Shown here piece by piece: positions 1 through 7,275 of a DNA stretch of 17,954 bases. The number at the start of each line of letters is the position of its first letter. Within the stretch, counting starts at the first letter, position 1. The translations under genes and the position numbers were made by a program. This stretch comes from an uncultured Veillonella sp. (GTDB lineage: Bacteria; Bacillota; Negativicutes; Veillonellales; Veillonellaceae). The stretch lies in contig URPT01000022.1 in NCBI GenBank assembly GCA_900549845.1, positions 1 through 17,954 of the forward strand, written 5' to 3'. Below the pieces are notes generated by a model. It ran no database searches, had not been told where the DNA came from, and worked only from the letters and a program-made list of their open reading frames with translations.

Positions 1-50
1 ATAAAGATGTATATGATAAATCCTATACAGAGCTAACAAATCAAAATGCA

Positions 51-89
51 AAAAAGGCTACATAAGACAACTGTCTATGTAGCCTTTTT
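51..89. terminator. Bidirectional rho-independent terminator
   Basis: A 14-base perfect stem (51-64 with 76-89) has A-runs on its left arm and T-runs on its right arm, so it can act on either strand. The inner part (AGACA/TGTCT) can extend the stem past a one-base bulge. It lies 127 bases past the stop of the last minus-strand gene and probably ends that transcript. It may also end a gene entering from the left, outside the window. Confidence 0.85.
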
Positions 90-215
90 GCTATGTATTT
101 TTAATAATCTACATTTACTCAAGCATAAAACACTGATAAATCCATAGAAATCTGATGCTTTTAAGAGGAATTATTTGTTATATAGGAAAGCACATATTAG
201 ATCGAAAGCAATTAA

Positions 216-647
216 TTATAAATGCAACACTTCTAGCCAATTGTTACGTGCTAACAGTACAAGATATCCATCTTTCTCTGGATTCTTTGTTACATATACT
301 CTATATGATTCATTTTCATATACATAAAGAGACTTAGTTTGTTCAACTAAAATCCACTCCCCACTTAAGGGCTTTATTGATTCTATATCTTTATGTAGTG
401 AATCCTTCGTTATGTTTATTGATACTCCTATAGATAATAGATTTCTTCTGTTCGAATCATATACATCTCCATCAATTATATAGTCTTCTCGATGAAAAGC
501 TGCATTTAAAGCTTGTGTCAGTTCCATTCTAGATTGCTCAACAGTATCATTAAACAAAAACCTATAGCCTAATCTACAAATTAGCCATAAGAAAAAACAG
601 CCTAAAAATAAATACCAAAGAATAGAATAAATTGTTTTAAATTTCAT
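216..647 (-). CDS. Hypothetical protein with one N-terminal membrane anchor (143 aa)
   Basis: I do not recognise this family. Residues about 7-27 form one hydrophobic segment after a short basic start (MKFK), which suggests a membrane-anchored protein or an uncleaved signal anchor. The remaining ~115 residues are polar and look like a small alpha/beta domain outside the membrane. The start is supported by a GAGGGGG ribosome binding site six bases before the ATG. It is the last of three consecutive small membrane-anchored genes that are visibly more AT-rich than the hem and ylm genes to the right. Residues from about 80 on (ITKDSL, then a Trp, then a YRVYVTK strand) resemble by eye the end of the protein at 1278-1706, so the two may be diverged paralogues. 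A function cannot be given. Confidence 0.75.
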   Translation of the reverse strand: MKFKTIYSILWYLFLGCFFLWLICRLGYRFLFNDTVEQSRMELTQALNAAFHREDYIIDGDVYDSNRRNLLSIGVSINITKDSLHKDIESIKPLSGEWILVEQTKSLYVYENESYRVYVTKNPEKDGYLVLLARNNWLEVLHL

Positions 648-705
648 CGCTAACCCCCTCTATATTGCCTATATACTAGATCTATCGAGCAGAGCAGCTA
701 GAGAA

Positions 706-1197
706 TTAAAGATATTCCCAGTTGCCACTTTCAATTAAACGCCGATACCTTATAGGAACATTCTCGTAATTATCTACTATCTTTATTCTTCCAATAAAAT
801 CATCATATTGTTTTTCATCCATATCAAATTTAAGATTTACAAATATATAGTGATCTAAATATCCATCATAAATAATATATTTTTGTTGAATATGATCAAC
901 TTGACCAATAAAAATTTGATGTTTATAAATTGATTTGTATATATGATAATTATCTGATTCTAAGGAGTTTATTAATTTATATGACTTTATACCAGATCCA
1001 ATTCTAATCATTTGTCTATAATCATACAATACGCCTTCATTATTTAACTGAATTAAATAATCTGGCTTTATACCAACCACACTTCCTAATTCGGCATGAA
1101 AAAACCAGGAATTCACTAGAAAATAGATACCAATTAAAAACAGCGAAAAAATATTTCCTAATATGCTAATTATTAGCAATCGCTTTTCCCACATCAT
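706..1197 (-). CDS. Hypothetical protein with one N-terminal membrane anchor (163 aa)
   Basis: No family is recognised. The N terminus (MMWEKR) is followed by a hydrophobic stretch at about residues 7-29, then a polar domain rich in Tyr, Ile and Asp with alternating patterns typical of beta strands (for example QKYIIYDGYLDHYIFVNLKF near residues 105-124). There is no Cys-based lipobox and no enzymatic motif. The ATG at 1197 has an AGAGG ribosome binding site about eight bases upstream; a second ATG follows at once and cannot be excluded. Gaps of 58 and 80 bases separate it from its neighbours, and no terminator is visible between the three genes, so they are probably co-transcribed. The domain does not obviously align with the other two. 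Confidence 0.75.
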   Translation of the reverse strand: MMWEKRLLIISILGNIFSLFLIGIYFLVNSWFFHAELGSVVGIKPDYLIQLNNEGVLYDYRQMIRIGSGIKSYKLINSLESDNYHIYKSIYKHQIFIGQVDHIQQKYIIYDGYLDHYIFVNLKFDMDEKQYDDFIGRIKIVDNYENVPIRYRRLIESGNWEYL

Positions 1198-1277
1198 CTA
1201 ATCAACCTCTACTTTCATTCAGAATTCTACATATATATTAGTTATTACGCTATCAGAACTTTGCAGCCTATACTAAA

Positions 1278-1706
1278 TCAATTCCTTCTTTGTAATATTA
1301 AAGTCACTTTATCAGAGCCTCGTTCTTTAAATAGTTCAAGATAAATATTAGTGTCATAATCATGTCCAACGATACGATTCTTGTTAATTTCATTCCAGCC
1401 TATATTTTGTTTTGAAAGTATTCCTTTAACATCATCAATTGTAAGTGAGTCGTACGTAATTTCAAGATTATTATTTTGATAGGCTCGACCAGACGCATAG
1501 TATTCTTCACTTACTTTGTTAACAGATATATTTTCTAGTTTTTGCTCGTATAATTGAAGGCTTTGCATTTGCTCCGGCCTTTTAATATATGCATTTAAAG
1601 ACATAGCTCCCATTAATAAAAACCAAAACAAAGCAAAACCAATATAAAATTTAACCGTAAAAGGGGTTCGATCTAATATAGATTTTACACCGCTCCATAC
1701 TTTCAT
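1278..1706 (-). CDS. Hypothetical protein with one N-terminal membrane anchor (142 aa)
   Basis: No family is recognised. A basic N terminus of about 17 residues (including VKSILDR) precedes a hydrophobic segment at about residues 18-38, then a polar domain of about 100 residues. This places the N terminus inside and the domain outside the membrane. An AGGAG ribosome binding site sits five bases before the ATG. It is the first gene of the three-gene AT-rich group and lies behind a possible promoter at 1755-1784. Its last 65 residues (ITYDSL, then Trp, then YLELFK and LILQRRN) have the same order of short motifs as the protein at 216-647. No catalytic residues can be picked out. Confidence 0.75.
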   Translation of the reverse strand: MKVWSGVKSILDRTPFTVKFYIGFALFWFLLMGAMSLNAYIKRPEQMQSLQLYEQKLENISVNKVSEEYYASGRAYQNNNLEITYDSLTIDDVKGILSKQNIGWNEINKNRIVGHDYDTNIYLELFKERGSDKVTLILQRRN

Positions 1707-1754
1707 AATGTCTCCTATATGATCAGTTAATATTCAATTCACTTCTATATTTCA

Positions 1755-1784
1755 ATTATATATTAAACCAACTTATATCACCAA
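1755..1784 (-). promoter_or_regulatory. Possible promoter of the three-gene membrane protein group
   Basis: Reading the minus strand, a perfect TATAAT (1755-1760) is preceded after 18 bases by TTGGTG (1779-1784), a weak -35. It lies about 50 bases before the ATG at 1706 and downstream of the terminator at 1882-1943. The rest of the 292-base gap is AT-rich and holds only an imperfect hairpin at about 1838-1863 (AATGCC/GGCATT). Confidence 0.4.
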
Positions 1785-1881
1785 CAGATATTTTAATATT
1801 GTTATCTTTTATTTATTTTTATATTTAGCCTTAACAAATAATGCCAAACTGTTAGTACAGGCATTTATACTATAGTAATAA

Positions 1882-1943
1882 AAAAGCACCATCTACCTAG
1901 ATTCGACGTATATGTCGTTCATCCTTAGTTAGATGGTGCTTTT
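1882..1943 (-). terminator. Rho-independent terminator after the XRE regulator gene
   Basis: A long hairpin pairs AAAAGCACCATCTA (1882-1895) with its complement (1930-1943). The pairing continues past a mismatch (CTAG/CTAAG), and a small inner hairpin (CGAC/GTCG) lies near 1904-1914. On the minus strand it is followed by a run of T. It lies 55 bases after the regulator stop codon and is the first clear terminator seen downstream of sirC, so it probably ends the whole tetrapyrrole transcript. The T-runs on both arms could also let it work on the plus strand. Confidence 0.85.
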
Positions 1944-1998
1944 GTTTTAAATTGTGCGAGTTAAGGAATGCCCTCAATATACAATGTAATATATTAAC

Positions 1999-2460
1999 CT
2001 ACTTTATATTCCGTCGTGCCGCTAAGCTACCAGCGCTGCTAGCTAGTCCCGCTCGATTGATATGTGGGTTCCCATGTTTGTACGTTTTTGGCTTGCTACT
2101 TTTATCTTCTACTTTTGATTTCTCAAATTTAGTAAATAGATTGTCTAGCTCGCGCAAAAGAGCACGTTTTTGTGAGTCTTTCAACTCGAATACTTCACCT
2201 TTATAGGCGATGTATTTATTTTTGAGTACAGGACTGAGATCATAGATGGGCTCGTGTTGTTCTCCATTTACATCTAGCAGCTCATCCAAGGTCAATCCAT
2301 AATAGCGAGACAGGGCACAGAGTGTATCTAAATCCGGTTCGCGATACCCTGTTTCGTAGTTTGAAAGCGCCGCGTTACTGATACCTACGGCCTTTGCAAC
2401 TTCGATCTGGCTTTTGCCCATGCGCACGCGAGCACGCTTTAAGTTCTTGTAAAACTGCAT
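1999..2460 (-). CDS. XRE-family helix-turn-helix transcriptional regulator (153 aa)
   Basis: Residues about 6-62 form a typical Cro/CI-type DNA-binding domain (LKRARVRMGKSQIEVAKAVG, then ISNAALSNYETGYREPDLDTL, then LTLDELL). The C-terminal ~90 residues hold a short helical stretch (KDSQKRALLRELDNLF) and a basic, probably disordered tail. No known sensor or metal-binding motif is visible. I place the start at the ATG at 2460 because an AGGTGAT ribosome binding site lies just upstream; GTG at 2469 and ATG at 2466 are in-frame alternatives that would overlap that site. The gene begins 69 bases after the hemL stop on the same strand with no terminator between. It may therefore be the last gene of the tetrapyrrole operon and may regulate it or itself; its target is not shown by the sequence. 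Confidence 0.88.
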   Translation of the reverse strand: MQFYKNLKRARVRMGKSQIEVAKAVGISNAALSNYETGYREPDLDTLCALSRYYGLTLDELLDVNGEQHEPIYDLSPVLKNKYIAYKGEVFELKDSQKRALLRELDNLFTKFEKSKVEDKSSKPKTYKHGNPHINRAGLASSAGSLAARRNIK

Positions 2461-2501
2461 GTTCATCACCTACATCGATACATAAACAACTACAAACTAT
2501 A

Positions 2502-2547
2502 TACTTTTATAATAATGTATCACTCATTTTTATAGTAGTGTATCACT
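2502..2547 (-). repeat. Two tandem 23-base repeats across the hemL stop codon
   Basis: On the minus strand AGTGATACA(C/T)TA(C/T)TATAAAA occurs twice with a period of exactly 23 bases (2547-2525 and 2524-2502). The copies match at 19 of 23 positions. Copy one encodes the last residues of HemL (SDTLL and stop). Copy two, just after the stop, repeats the same codons (SDTLL, stop) as untranslated sequence. A related GATACA in the opposite orientation lies at 2478-2483. The repeats sit in front of the XRE regulator, so they could be an operator, or simply a recent tandem duplication. Confidence 0.75.
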
Positions 2548-3834
2548 GATTTTTTTGAAAGCTTCATCAGCTACGGCTAATGTGCGTTCGATTTCACTGC
2601 TCTTGTGACAAATAGATACGAAGTTACTTTCATAAGGGCTTGGTGCATAGTAAATACCATGGCTCAAGTTATGGTGGAAGAACATTTTGAATTGTTCTTC
2701 GTTGCACGCTGCTGCATCATCAAAGTTCTTAACTGGTTTATCAGTGAAGAAGATGGTGAACATGGAGCCTACCCGTTGCACTACAACAGGCACATTGTAT
2801 TGTGCAGCCAATCGTTCAAAGCCTTCACAAAGGGCTATGGTTGCATCTTCCACTTGTTTAAAAATAGTTGGATCTCGTTGTAAGATAGATAATGTTGCAA
2901 GACCAGAGGTAACGGCAATTGGGTTACCGCTCAATGTACCGGCTTGGTAAATAGGACCAGCTGGAGCGATTTGGTTCATAATCTCACGGGAGCCACCAAA
3001 TACAGCAAGTGGCATGCCACCGCCAACGATTTTACCAAGGCATGTAAGGTCAGGCTTGATATTGTAACGTTTTTGTGCACCGCCACTGCTAGCGCGGAAG
3101 CCACACATTACTTCGTCAAAGATCAACAATGCACCATGAGCCTTAGTCACTTCACGCAAGGTTTCAAGGAAACCTGGTTCTGGAGGCACACAGCCCATGT
3201 TGCCTGCTACAGGTTCTACGATAATCGCCGCAATAGTATCGCCGATGTCGTCGAATAATTTACGGACTGCATCAGAGTCATTGTACGGCAATGTAATTGT
3301 ATTTTCTGCTACGCCTTGTGGAACGCCAGGGCTATCTGGTACACCAAAGGTAGCAAGACCAGAGCCAGCTTTTACCAAGAGTGCATCGCTATGACCATGG
3401 TAACAGCCAACGAATTTAACGATACGATCGCGACCAGTATAGCCACGAGCTACGCGCAAGGCACTCATAGTAGCCTCAGTACCAGAGTTAACGAGGCGGA
3501 TAACCTCCATAGATGGCATGAAGGCTTGTACCTTTTTAGCCAATTCTGTTTCTAGTAGTGTAGGCGCACCATAGCTAGTGCCGCGAGGAATCGCCTCTTG
3601 CAAGCTAGCGATAACCTCTGGGTTAGCATGGCCCAAAATCATAGGGCCCCAGCTCAACACATAGTCGATGTATTCGTTGTTATCGATATCATAAATACGG
3701 CTGCCGCTAGCGCTACTGATAAACGGAGGGTTAGAACCTACACTGCGGTAGGAGCGAACCGGACTGTTTACGCCGCCTGGCATATAACGTTTAGCCTCAT
3801 CAAAGGCCTTTTCAGATTTACCGAGTTGGAACAT
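2530..3834 (-). CDS. hemL: Glutamate-1-semialdehyde 2,1-aminomutase (434 aa)
   Basis: This PLP enzyme moves the amino group of glutamate-1-semialdehyde to give 5-aminolevulinate, the second step of the C5 pathway. It is a cytoplasmic class III aminotransferase. Visible marks are the substrate-loop start YMPGGVNSPVR (residues 17-27), the PLP phosphate-binding NSGTEATMSALRVAR (116-130), FDEVMCGFR (239-247) and the Schiff-base lysine in CLGKIVGGGMPL (Lys268). Length is normal for the family (about 430). The ATG has a perfect AAGGAGGA site that overlaps the hemB stop codon, so translation is probably coupled to hemB. It is the last biosynthetic gene of the operon. HemA, encoded upstream, makes its unstable substrate, and the two enzymes are known to form a complex in other bacteria. 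The stop codon lies within a tandem repeat. Confidence 0.97.
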   Translation of the reverse strand: MFQLGKSEKAFDEAKRYMPGGVNSPVRSYRSVGSNPPFISSASGSRIYDIDNNEYIDYVLSWGPMILGHANPEVIASLQEAIPRGTSYGAPTLLETELAKKVQAFMPSMEVIRLVNSGTEATMSALRVARGYTGRDRIVKFVGCYHGHSDALLVKAGSGLATFGVPDSPGVPQGVAENTITLPYNDSDAVRKLFDDIGDTIAAIIVEPVAGNMGCVPPEPGFLETLREVTKAHGALLIFDEVMCGFRASSGGAQKRYNIKPDLTCLGKIVGGGMPLAVFGGSREIMNQIAPAGPIYQAGTLSGNPIAVTSGLATLSILQRDPTIFKQVEDATIALCEGFERLAAQYNVPVVVQRVGSMFTIFFTDKPVKNFDDAAACNEEQFKMFFHHNLSHGIYYAPSPYESNFVSICHKSSEIERTLAVADEAFKKISDTLL

Positions 3835-3843
3835 AGTTCCTCC

Positions 3844-4818
3844 TTATTGTTGTAACCATTTAGCAATATCTATAGCATGGTACGTAATGATGATTTTAGC
3901 ACCAGCGCGCTTCATAGAAAGCATTGTTTCCATAACGAGGCGTTCTTCGTCGATAAGACCAGCTGCAGCAGCGGATTTAACCATCGCATATTCGCCAGAC
4001 ACATTGTATACAGCTACAGGTAATTCATAGCGGTCACGTGTTTCACGAACGATATCCAAATAGGACAAGGCTGGTTTAATCATGATAATATCTGCACCTT
4101 CAGCGATATCGAGTTCGATTTCTCTGAAAGCTTCCAACCGATTAGCTGGGTCCATTTGATAGGATTTGCGGTCCCCAAATTTAGGTGCAGAGTTAACGGC
4201 ACCACGGAACGGACCATAGTAAGCGGATGCGTATTTTGCAGCATAGCTCATAATAGATACATTAGTATAACCTGCCGCATCAAGGGCTTCACGGATAGCA
4301 CCTACACGGCCGTCCATCATATCGGATGGCGCCACCATATGGGCACCTGCTTCTGCTTGGCTTACCGCTACTTTACAAAGCAATGGCAATGTTTCATCAT
4401 TTAAGATTTCATGATCATCAATCATGCCACAATGGCCTGTTGTTGTGTATTGGCACAAGCACACATCAGCTACCACCAATAGGTTTGGCACAGCTGCACG
4501 GATGGCTTTGATAGCTTGTTGTACAGGTTGGGACATATCCCATGCAGAGGAACCTTGTTCGTCCTTATATGTAGGAATACCGAAGATTTCTACCCCAAGA
4601 ATACCAAGATCAAATACCTCTTGAGCCATTTTTACAGCTTCATCAACGGATAAGTGGTATTGGCCTGGCAACGTATCGATTTCCTTTTTGATACCTTCAC
4701 CAGGAACGATAAATAATGGATAAATTAAATCAGTTACGTCGAGTGTCGTTTCCCGTACCAAATCACGCATTTCTGGATTGATACGCAAGCGGCGAGGACG
4801 GTATGTTAAATCGTACAT
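3844..4818 (-). CDS. hemB: Delta-aminolevulinic acid dehydratase / porphobilinogen synthase (324 aa)
   Basis: Condenses two 5-aminolevulinate molecules into porphobilinogen. The full TIM-barrel family length is present (about 320-330). The N-terminal arm RPRRLR (7-12) is typical. Both active-site lysines are visible: Lys195 in SYAAKYASAYYGPFR and Lys248 in IIMIKPALSYLDI. The cysteine triad DVCLCQYTTTGHCG (Cys120, Cys122, Cys130) is complete, which predicts a zinc-dependent active site rather than the Asp-rich magnesium-type site. The start is set by TAGGAGG eight bases upstream, which contains the cobA-hemD stop codon (TAG). The gene sits between the cobA-hemD fusion and hemL, with gaps of about ten bases on each side. 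Confidence 0.97.
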   Translation of the reverse strand: MYDLTYRPRRLRINPEMRDLVRETTLDVTDLIYPLFIVPGEGIKKEIDTLPGQYHLSVDEAVKMAQEVFDLGILGVEIFGIPTYKDEQGSSAWDMSQPVQQAIKAIRAAVPNLLVVADVCLCQYTTTGHCGMIDDHEILNDETLPLLCKVAVSQAEAGAHMVAPSDMMDGRVGAIREALDAAGYTNVSIMSYAAKYASAYYGPFRGAVNSAPKFGDRKSYQMDPANRLEAFREIELDIAEGADIIMIKPALSYLDIVRETRDRYELPVAVYNVSGEYAMVKSAAAAGLIDEERLVMETMLSMKRAGAKIIITYHAIDIAKWLQQ

Positions 4819-4827
4819 GTAATCCTC

Positions 4828-6336
4828 CTAAATATCCTTTATGATAGCGTTAACTAAGCCATCAGTAGTATATACATCGCTGATGACAGCAGGTTTAAGA
4901 CCTGCACTCATAGCTGTAGCAGCTGTGATAGGTCCAATGCAAGCAATCTTAGTATTGCCTAATAGTTTCAATGCATCATCGCCCAATAATTGAATTGTAT
5001 TTGTTACTGTAGAAGAACTTGTAAACGTAATGTAGTCTACAGTACCTGCAGTTAAGGCATTTACTAATGCTTCTTGTTGAGATGTATCTTGTGTGGTTTC
5101 ATATAAACGCAAGATATCTACATCTATATCGTGATGACGCAAAGAGCGTGGAATTACGTCACGAGCTACTTTTGGTTGAATGAGCAATACGGAATCCCCT
5201 GCTTTGAGCTCTTCTTCAAGAGCCTCTACAGCAGATTCAGCCTTGTAATCTACAGGAATGATATCTGGAACAATACCATATTTTTGAAGTTCCCGAGCTG
5301 TAGCACAGCCGATTGCCGCAACTTTAGAATTACCTAATGCACGAGTGTCCTTGCCTTCTTTATACAGAGCATCGAAGAAGTAACGAACCCCTTCTCCAGA
5401 TGTGAATACGATGCATTGGTATTGTTTTGTATTATTGATGATACGACGATCTTCATCAAATAACTCCAATGGAGATGTTTTAATCGCTGCCGCTTCTACT
5501 ACATTAGCACCTTGAGCTGCTAATTTTTCACGGAATGCACTAGCTTGAGAACGAGCGCGTGTCACTACAACGGTTTTGCCGAATAACGGTTTATTATCGA
5601 ACCATTGTAATTTTTCACGAAGGTTAACTACATCGCCTACTACTATGATAGCTGGCGCTTTTAGTTGTGCCTTTTCTACGTCTTCTACTACATGTTCAAG
5701 GGTAGATACGAGAACTTCTTGAATCGTTTTTGTACCCCAACGAACAAGCGCTACTGGTGTAGAAGCTGGGCGTCCATGAGCCATCAATTTTTCTGCAATG
5801 GTAGGCAAATTGCCAACCCCCATTACAAAGCAAAGTGTATCAACGGCTGTAGCAAGGCCTTCCCAGTGAATACCAGATACTGCTTTAGTTGGATCCTCAT
5901 GACCGGTTACAACCGCAAAGGATGTAGCCATAGCGCGTTGTGTTACAGGAATACCTGCATAGGCAGGTGCTGCAATTGGAGATGTTACGCCTGGTACAAA
6001 TTCAAATGGTACACCAGCTTCCCCAAGAGCCATCGCCTCTTCACCACCGCGACCGAACACGAGTGGGTCGCCGCCCTTTAAGCGTGCTACAATTTTGCCT
6101 TCTTTACCTTTTTGAACTAATAACTCGTTGATTTCCCATTGGTGCATTGTGTGATCTTTACATTGTTTACCAGCATAAATCAACTCTGCATCTGGGCGAG
6201 CCCATTCTAACAAATGAGCATCTGCTAAATAGTCATATACAATTACATCTGCTTTTTCAATGCATTCGCGACCTTTTACAGTAATGAGTTTAACATCGCC
6301 AGGGCCTGCACCGATTAGATATACCATACCTGTCAT
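4828..6336 (-). CDS. cobA-hemD: Fused uroporphyrinogen-III C-methyltransferase / uroporphyrinogen-III synthase (502 aa)
   Basis: One chain carries two enzymes. Residues about 1-250 are an SAM-dependent uroporphyrinogen-III methyltransferase (SUMT): GAGPGD (9-14), RLKGGDPLVFGRGGEE (85-100), VPGVTS (114-119) and GIPVTQR (128-134). This half makes precorrin-2. Residues about 253-502 are the HemD fold (GKTVVVTRARSQASAF to the end), which closes hydroxymethylbilane to uroporphyrinogen III. The fusion thus makes the branch-point compound and immediately methylates it toward siroheme or cobalamin. The same fusion is known from clostridia and other Firmicutes. The start overlaps the hemC stop by four bases (ATGA), with GGAAGG upstream. 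The ATG at codon 4 (6327), closer to the usual MVYLIGAG start, is an alternative. Confidence 0.95.
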   Translation of the reverse strand: MTGMVYLIGAGPGDVKLITVKGRECIEKADVIVYDYLADAHLLEWARPDAELIYAGKQCKDHTMHQWEINELLVQKGKEGKIVARLKGGDPLVFGRGGEEAMALGEAGVPFEFVPGVTSPIAAPAYAGIPVTQRAMATSFAVVTGHEDPTKAVSGIHWEGLATAVDTLCFVMGVGNLPTIAEKLMAHGRPASTPVALVRWGTKTIQEVLVSTLEHVVEDVEKAQLKAPAIIVVGDVVNLREKLQWFDNKPLFGKTVVVTRARSQASAFREKLAAQGANVVEAAAIKTSPLELFDEDRRIINNTKQYQCIVFTSGEGVRYFFDALYKEGKDTRALGNSKVAAIGCATARELQKYGIVPDIIPVDYKAESAVEALEEELKAGDSVLLIQPKVARDVIPRSLRHHDIDVDILRLYETTQDTSQQEALVNALTAGTVDYITFTSSSTVTNTIQLLGDDALKLLGNTKIACIGPITAATAMSAGLKPAVISDVYTTDGLVNAIIKDI

Positions 6337-7271
6337 TTTATGATTCCTTCCTCTATGAGAGCATCTACAATATGTTTGCCCCCTTCTTCATATAAGGCTT
6401 TTGCAAGGTTTTTACCAAGAATTTCAGCTTTCTTTGCTGGGCCAGAAATTTCTCCTTCGTATACCGTTTTACCGTCGAGGGATGCGATCATGGCCTTTAA
6501 GGTCAATTGACCTTTATTGATAGTACCATGTACCCCCATCGGCACTTGGCAACCACCATTTAACTGACGCAAGAAGCTGCGTTCCCCTTCAACGACATAG
6601 CGTGTAGCTTCGTCGTTAATAGGAGCTAGCATTTCAAGCATTTCCGTATCGTCAGCACGACACTCGATAGCAAGTGCCCCTTGACCAACAGCAGGAATCA
6701 TTTCATCAGCCGTGAAGACTTGTGTGATTTGGTCTTCTAAGCCTAACCGTTTTAACCCTGCTTGCGCCAAGATAACGCCATCTAATTTTTCTGTTTCAAT
6801 CTTGCTCAAACGAGTTTGTACATTTCCTCGAATCACCTCTACCTTAAGGTCAGGGCGGACGTGTAATAACTGCGCTTGGCGACGCAAGCTACTCGTTCCA
6901 ATACGAGAGCCTTGCGGCAATTTATCTAATGTTTTGTACTCTGGGCTCACAAGCGCATCGTAAGGCACTTCACGAGCAGAGATAGCACCAAGGGTTAGCC
7001 CTTCTGGCAACTCTGTAGGCATATCTTTCAAGCTATGTACGGCGATATCAATATCGCCTTTATGCATGGCCTCTTCTAGCTCAGCAGTAAATAAACCTTT
7101 ACCACCCACTTGAGCCAGTGGTTTTTCCAAGATACGGTCCCCTTTTGTATTAAAGTGAACTAGCTCGACCGTAATGTTTGGGTACAGACGTTGTAACTCT
7201 GCACTAATATGTTCAGCCTGCCACAGGGCAAGGGCACTTTTTCGCGTGCCGATTCTAATATGATCTCTCAT
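6333..7271 (-). CDS. hemC: Hydroxymethylbilane synthase / porphobilinogen deaminase (312 aa)
   Basis: Joins four porphobilinogen molecules into the linear tetrapyrrole hydroxymethylbilane, working on a covalently bound dipyrromethane primer. Motifs include RIGTRKSALALWQAEHI (6-22), the catalytic aspartate in SLKDMPT (Asp83), GTSSLRRQAQL (125-135), IRGNVQTRL (147-155) and the cofactor-carrying cysteine in LNGGCQVP (Cys241). Length is as expected (about 310). A longer reading frame to 7292 begins with TTG and overlaps hemA. I prefer the ATG at 7271, which has GAAGG eight bases upstream and starts just after the hemA stop. The 3' end overlaps cobA-hemD by four bases, consistent with coupled translation. 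Confidence 0.96.
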   Translation of the reverse strand: MRDHIRIGTRKSALALWQAEHISAELQRLYPNITVELVHFNTKGDRILEKPLAQVGGKGLFTAELEEAMHKGDIDIAVHSLKDMPTELPEGLTLGAISAREVPYDALVSPEYKTLDKLPQGSRIGTSSLRRQAQLLHVRPDLKVEVIRGNVQTRLSKIETEKLDGVILAQAGLKRLGLEDQITQVFTADEMIPAVGQGALAIECRADDTEMLEMLAPINDEATRYVVEGERSFLRQLNGGCQVPMGVHGTINKGQLTLKAMIASLDGKTVYEGEISGPAKKAEILGKNLAKALYEEGGKHIVDALIEEGIIK

Positions 7272-7275
7272 GGCC

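Noticed and set aside
155..337. Plus-strand 60-codon frame at the left end
   Set aside because: Overlaps the 3' half of the minus-strand gene at 216-647, which has a better start and a membrane anchor. The upstream AGAGGA-like sequence is not placed to support its start.
1838..1863. Imperfect hairpin (AATGCC/GGCATT) upstream of the three membrane protein genes
   Set aside because: Short stem with a bulge in AT-rich sequence and no T-run; too weak to call as a terminator or operator.
2507..2527. Tiny frame M-SDTLL-stop after hemL
   Set aside because: No ribosome binding site; explained as the second copy of the tandem duplication.
5665..6081. Plus-strand open frame of 138 codons opposite cobA-hemD
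   Set aside because: Antisense to the conserved methyltransferase motifs; the translation is Cys/Trp/Tyr-rich and looks like a shadow.
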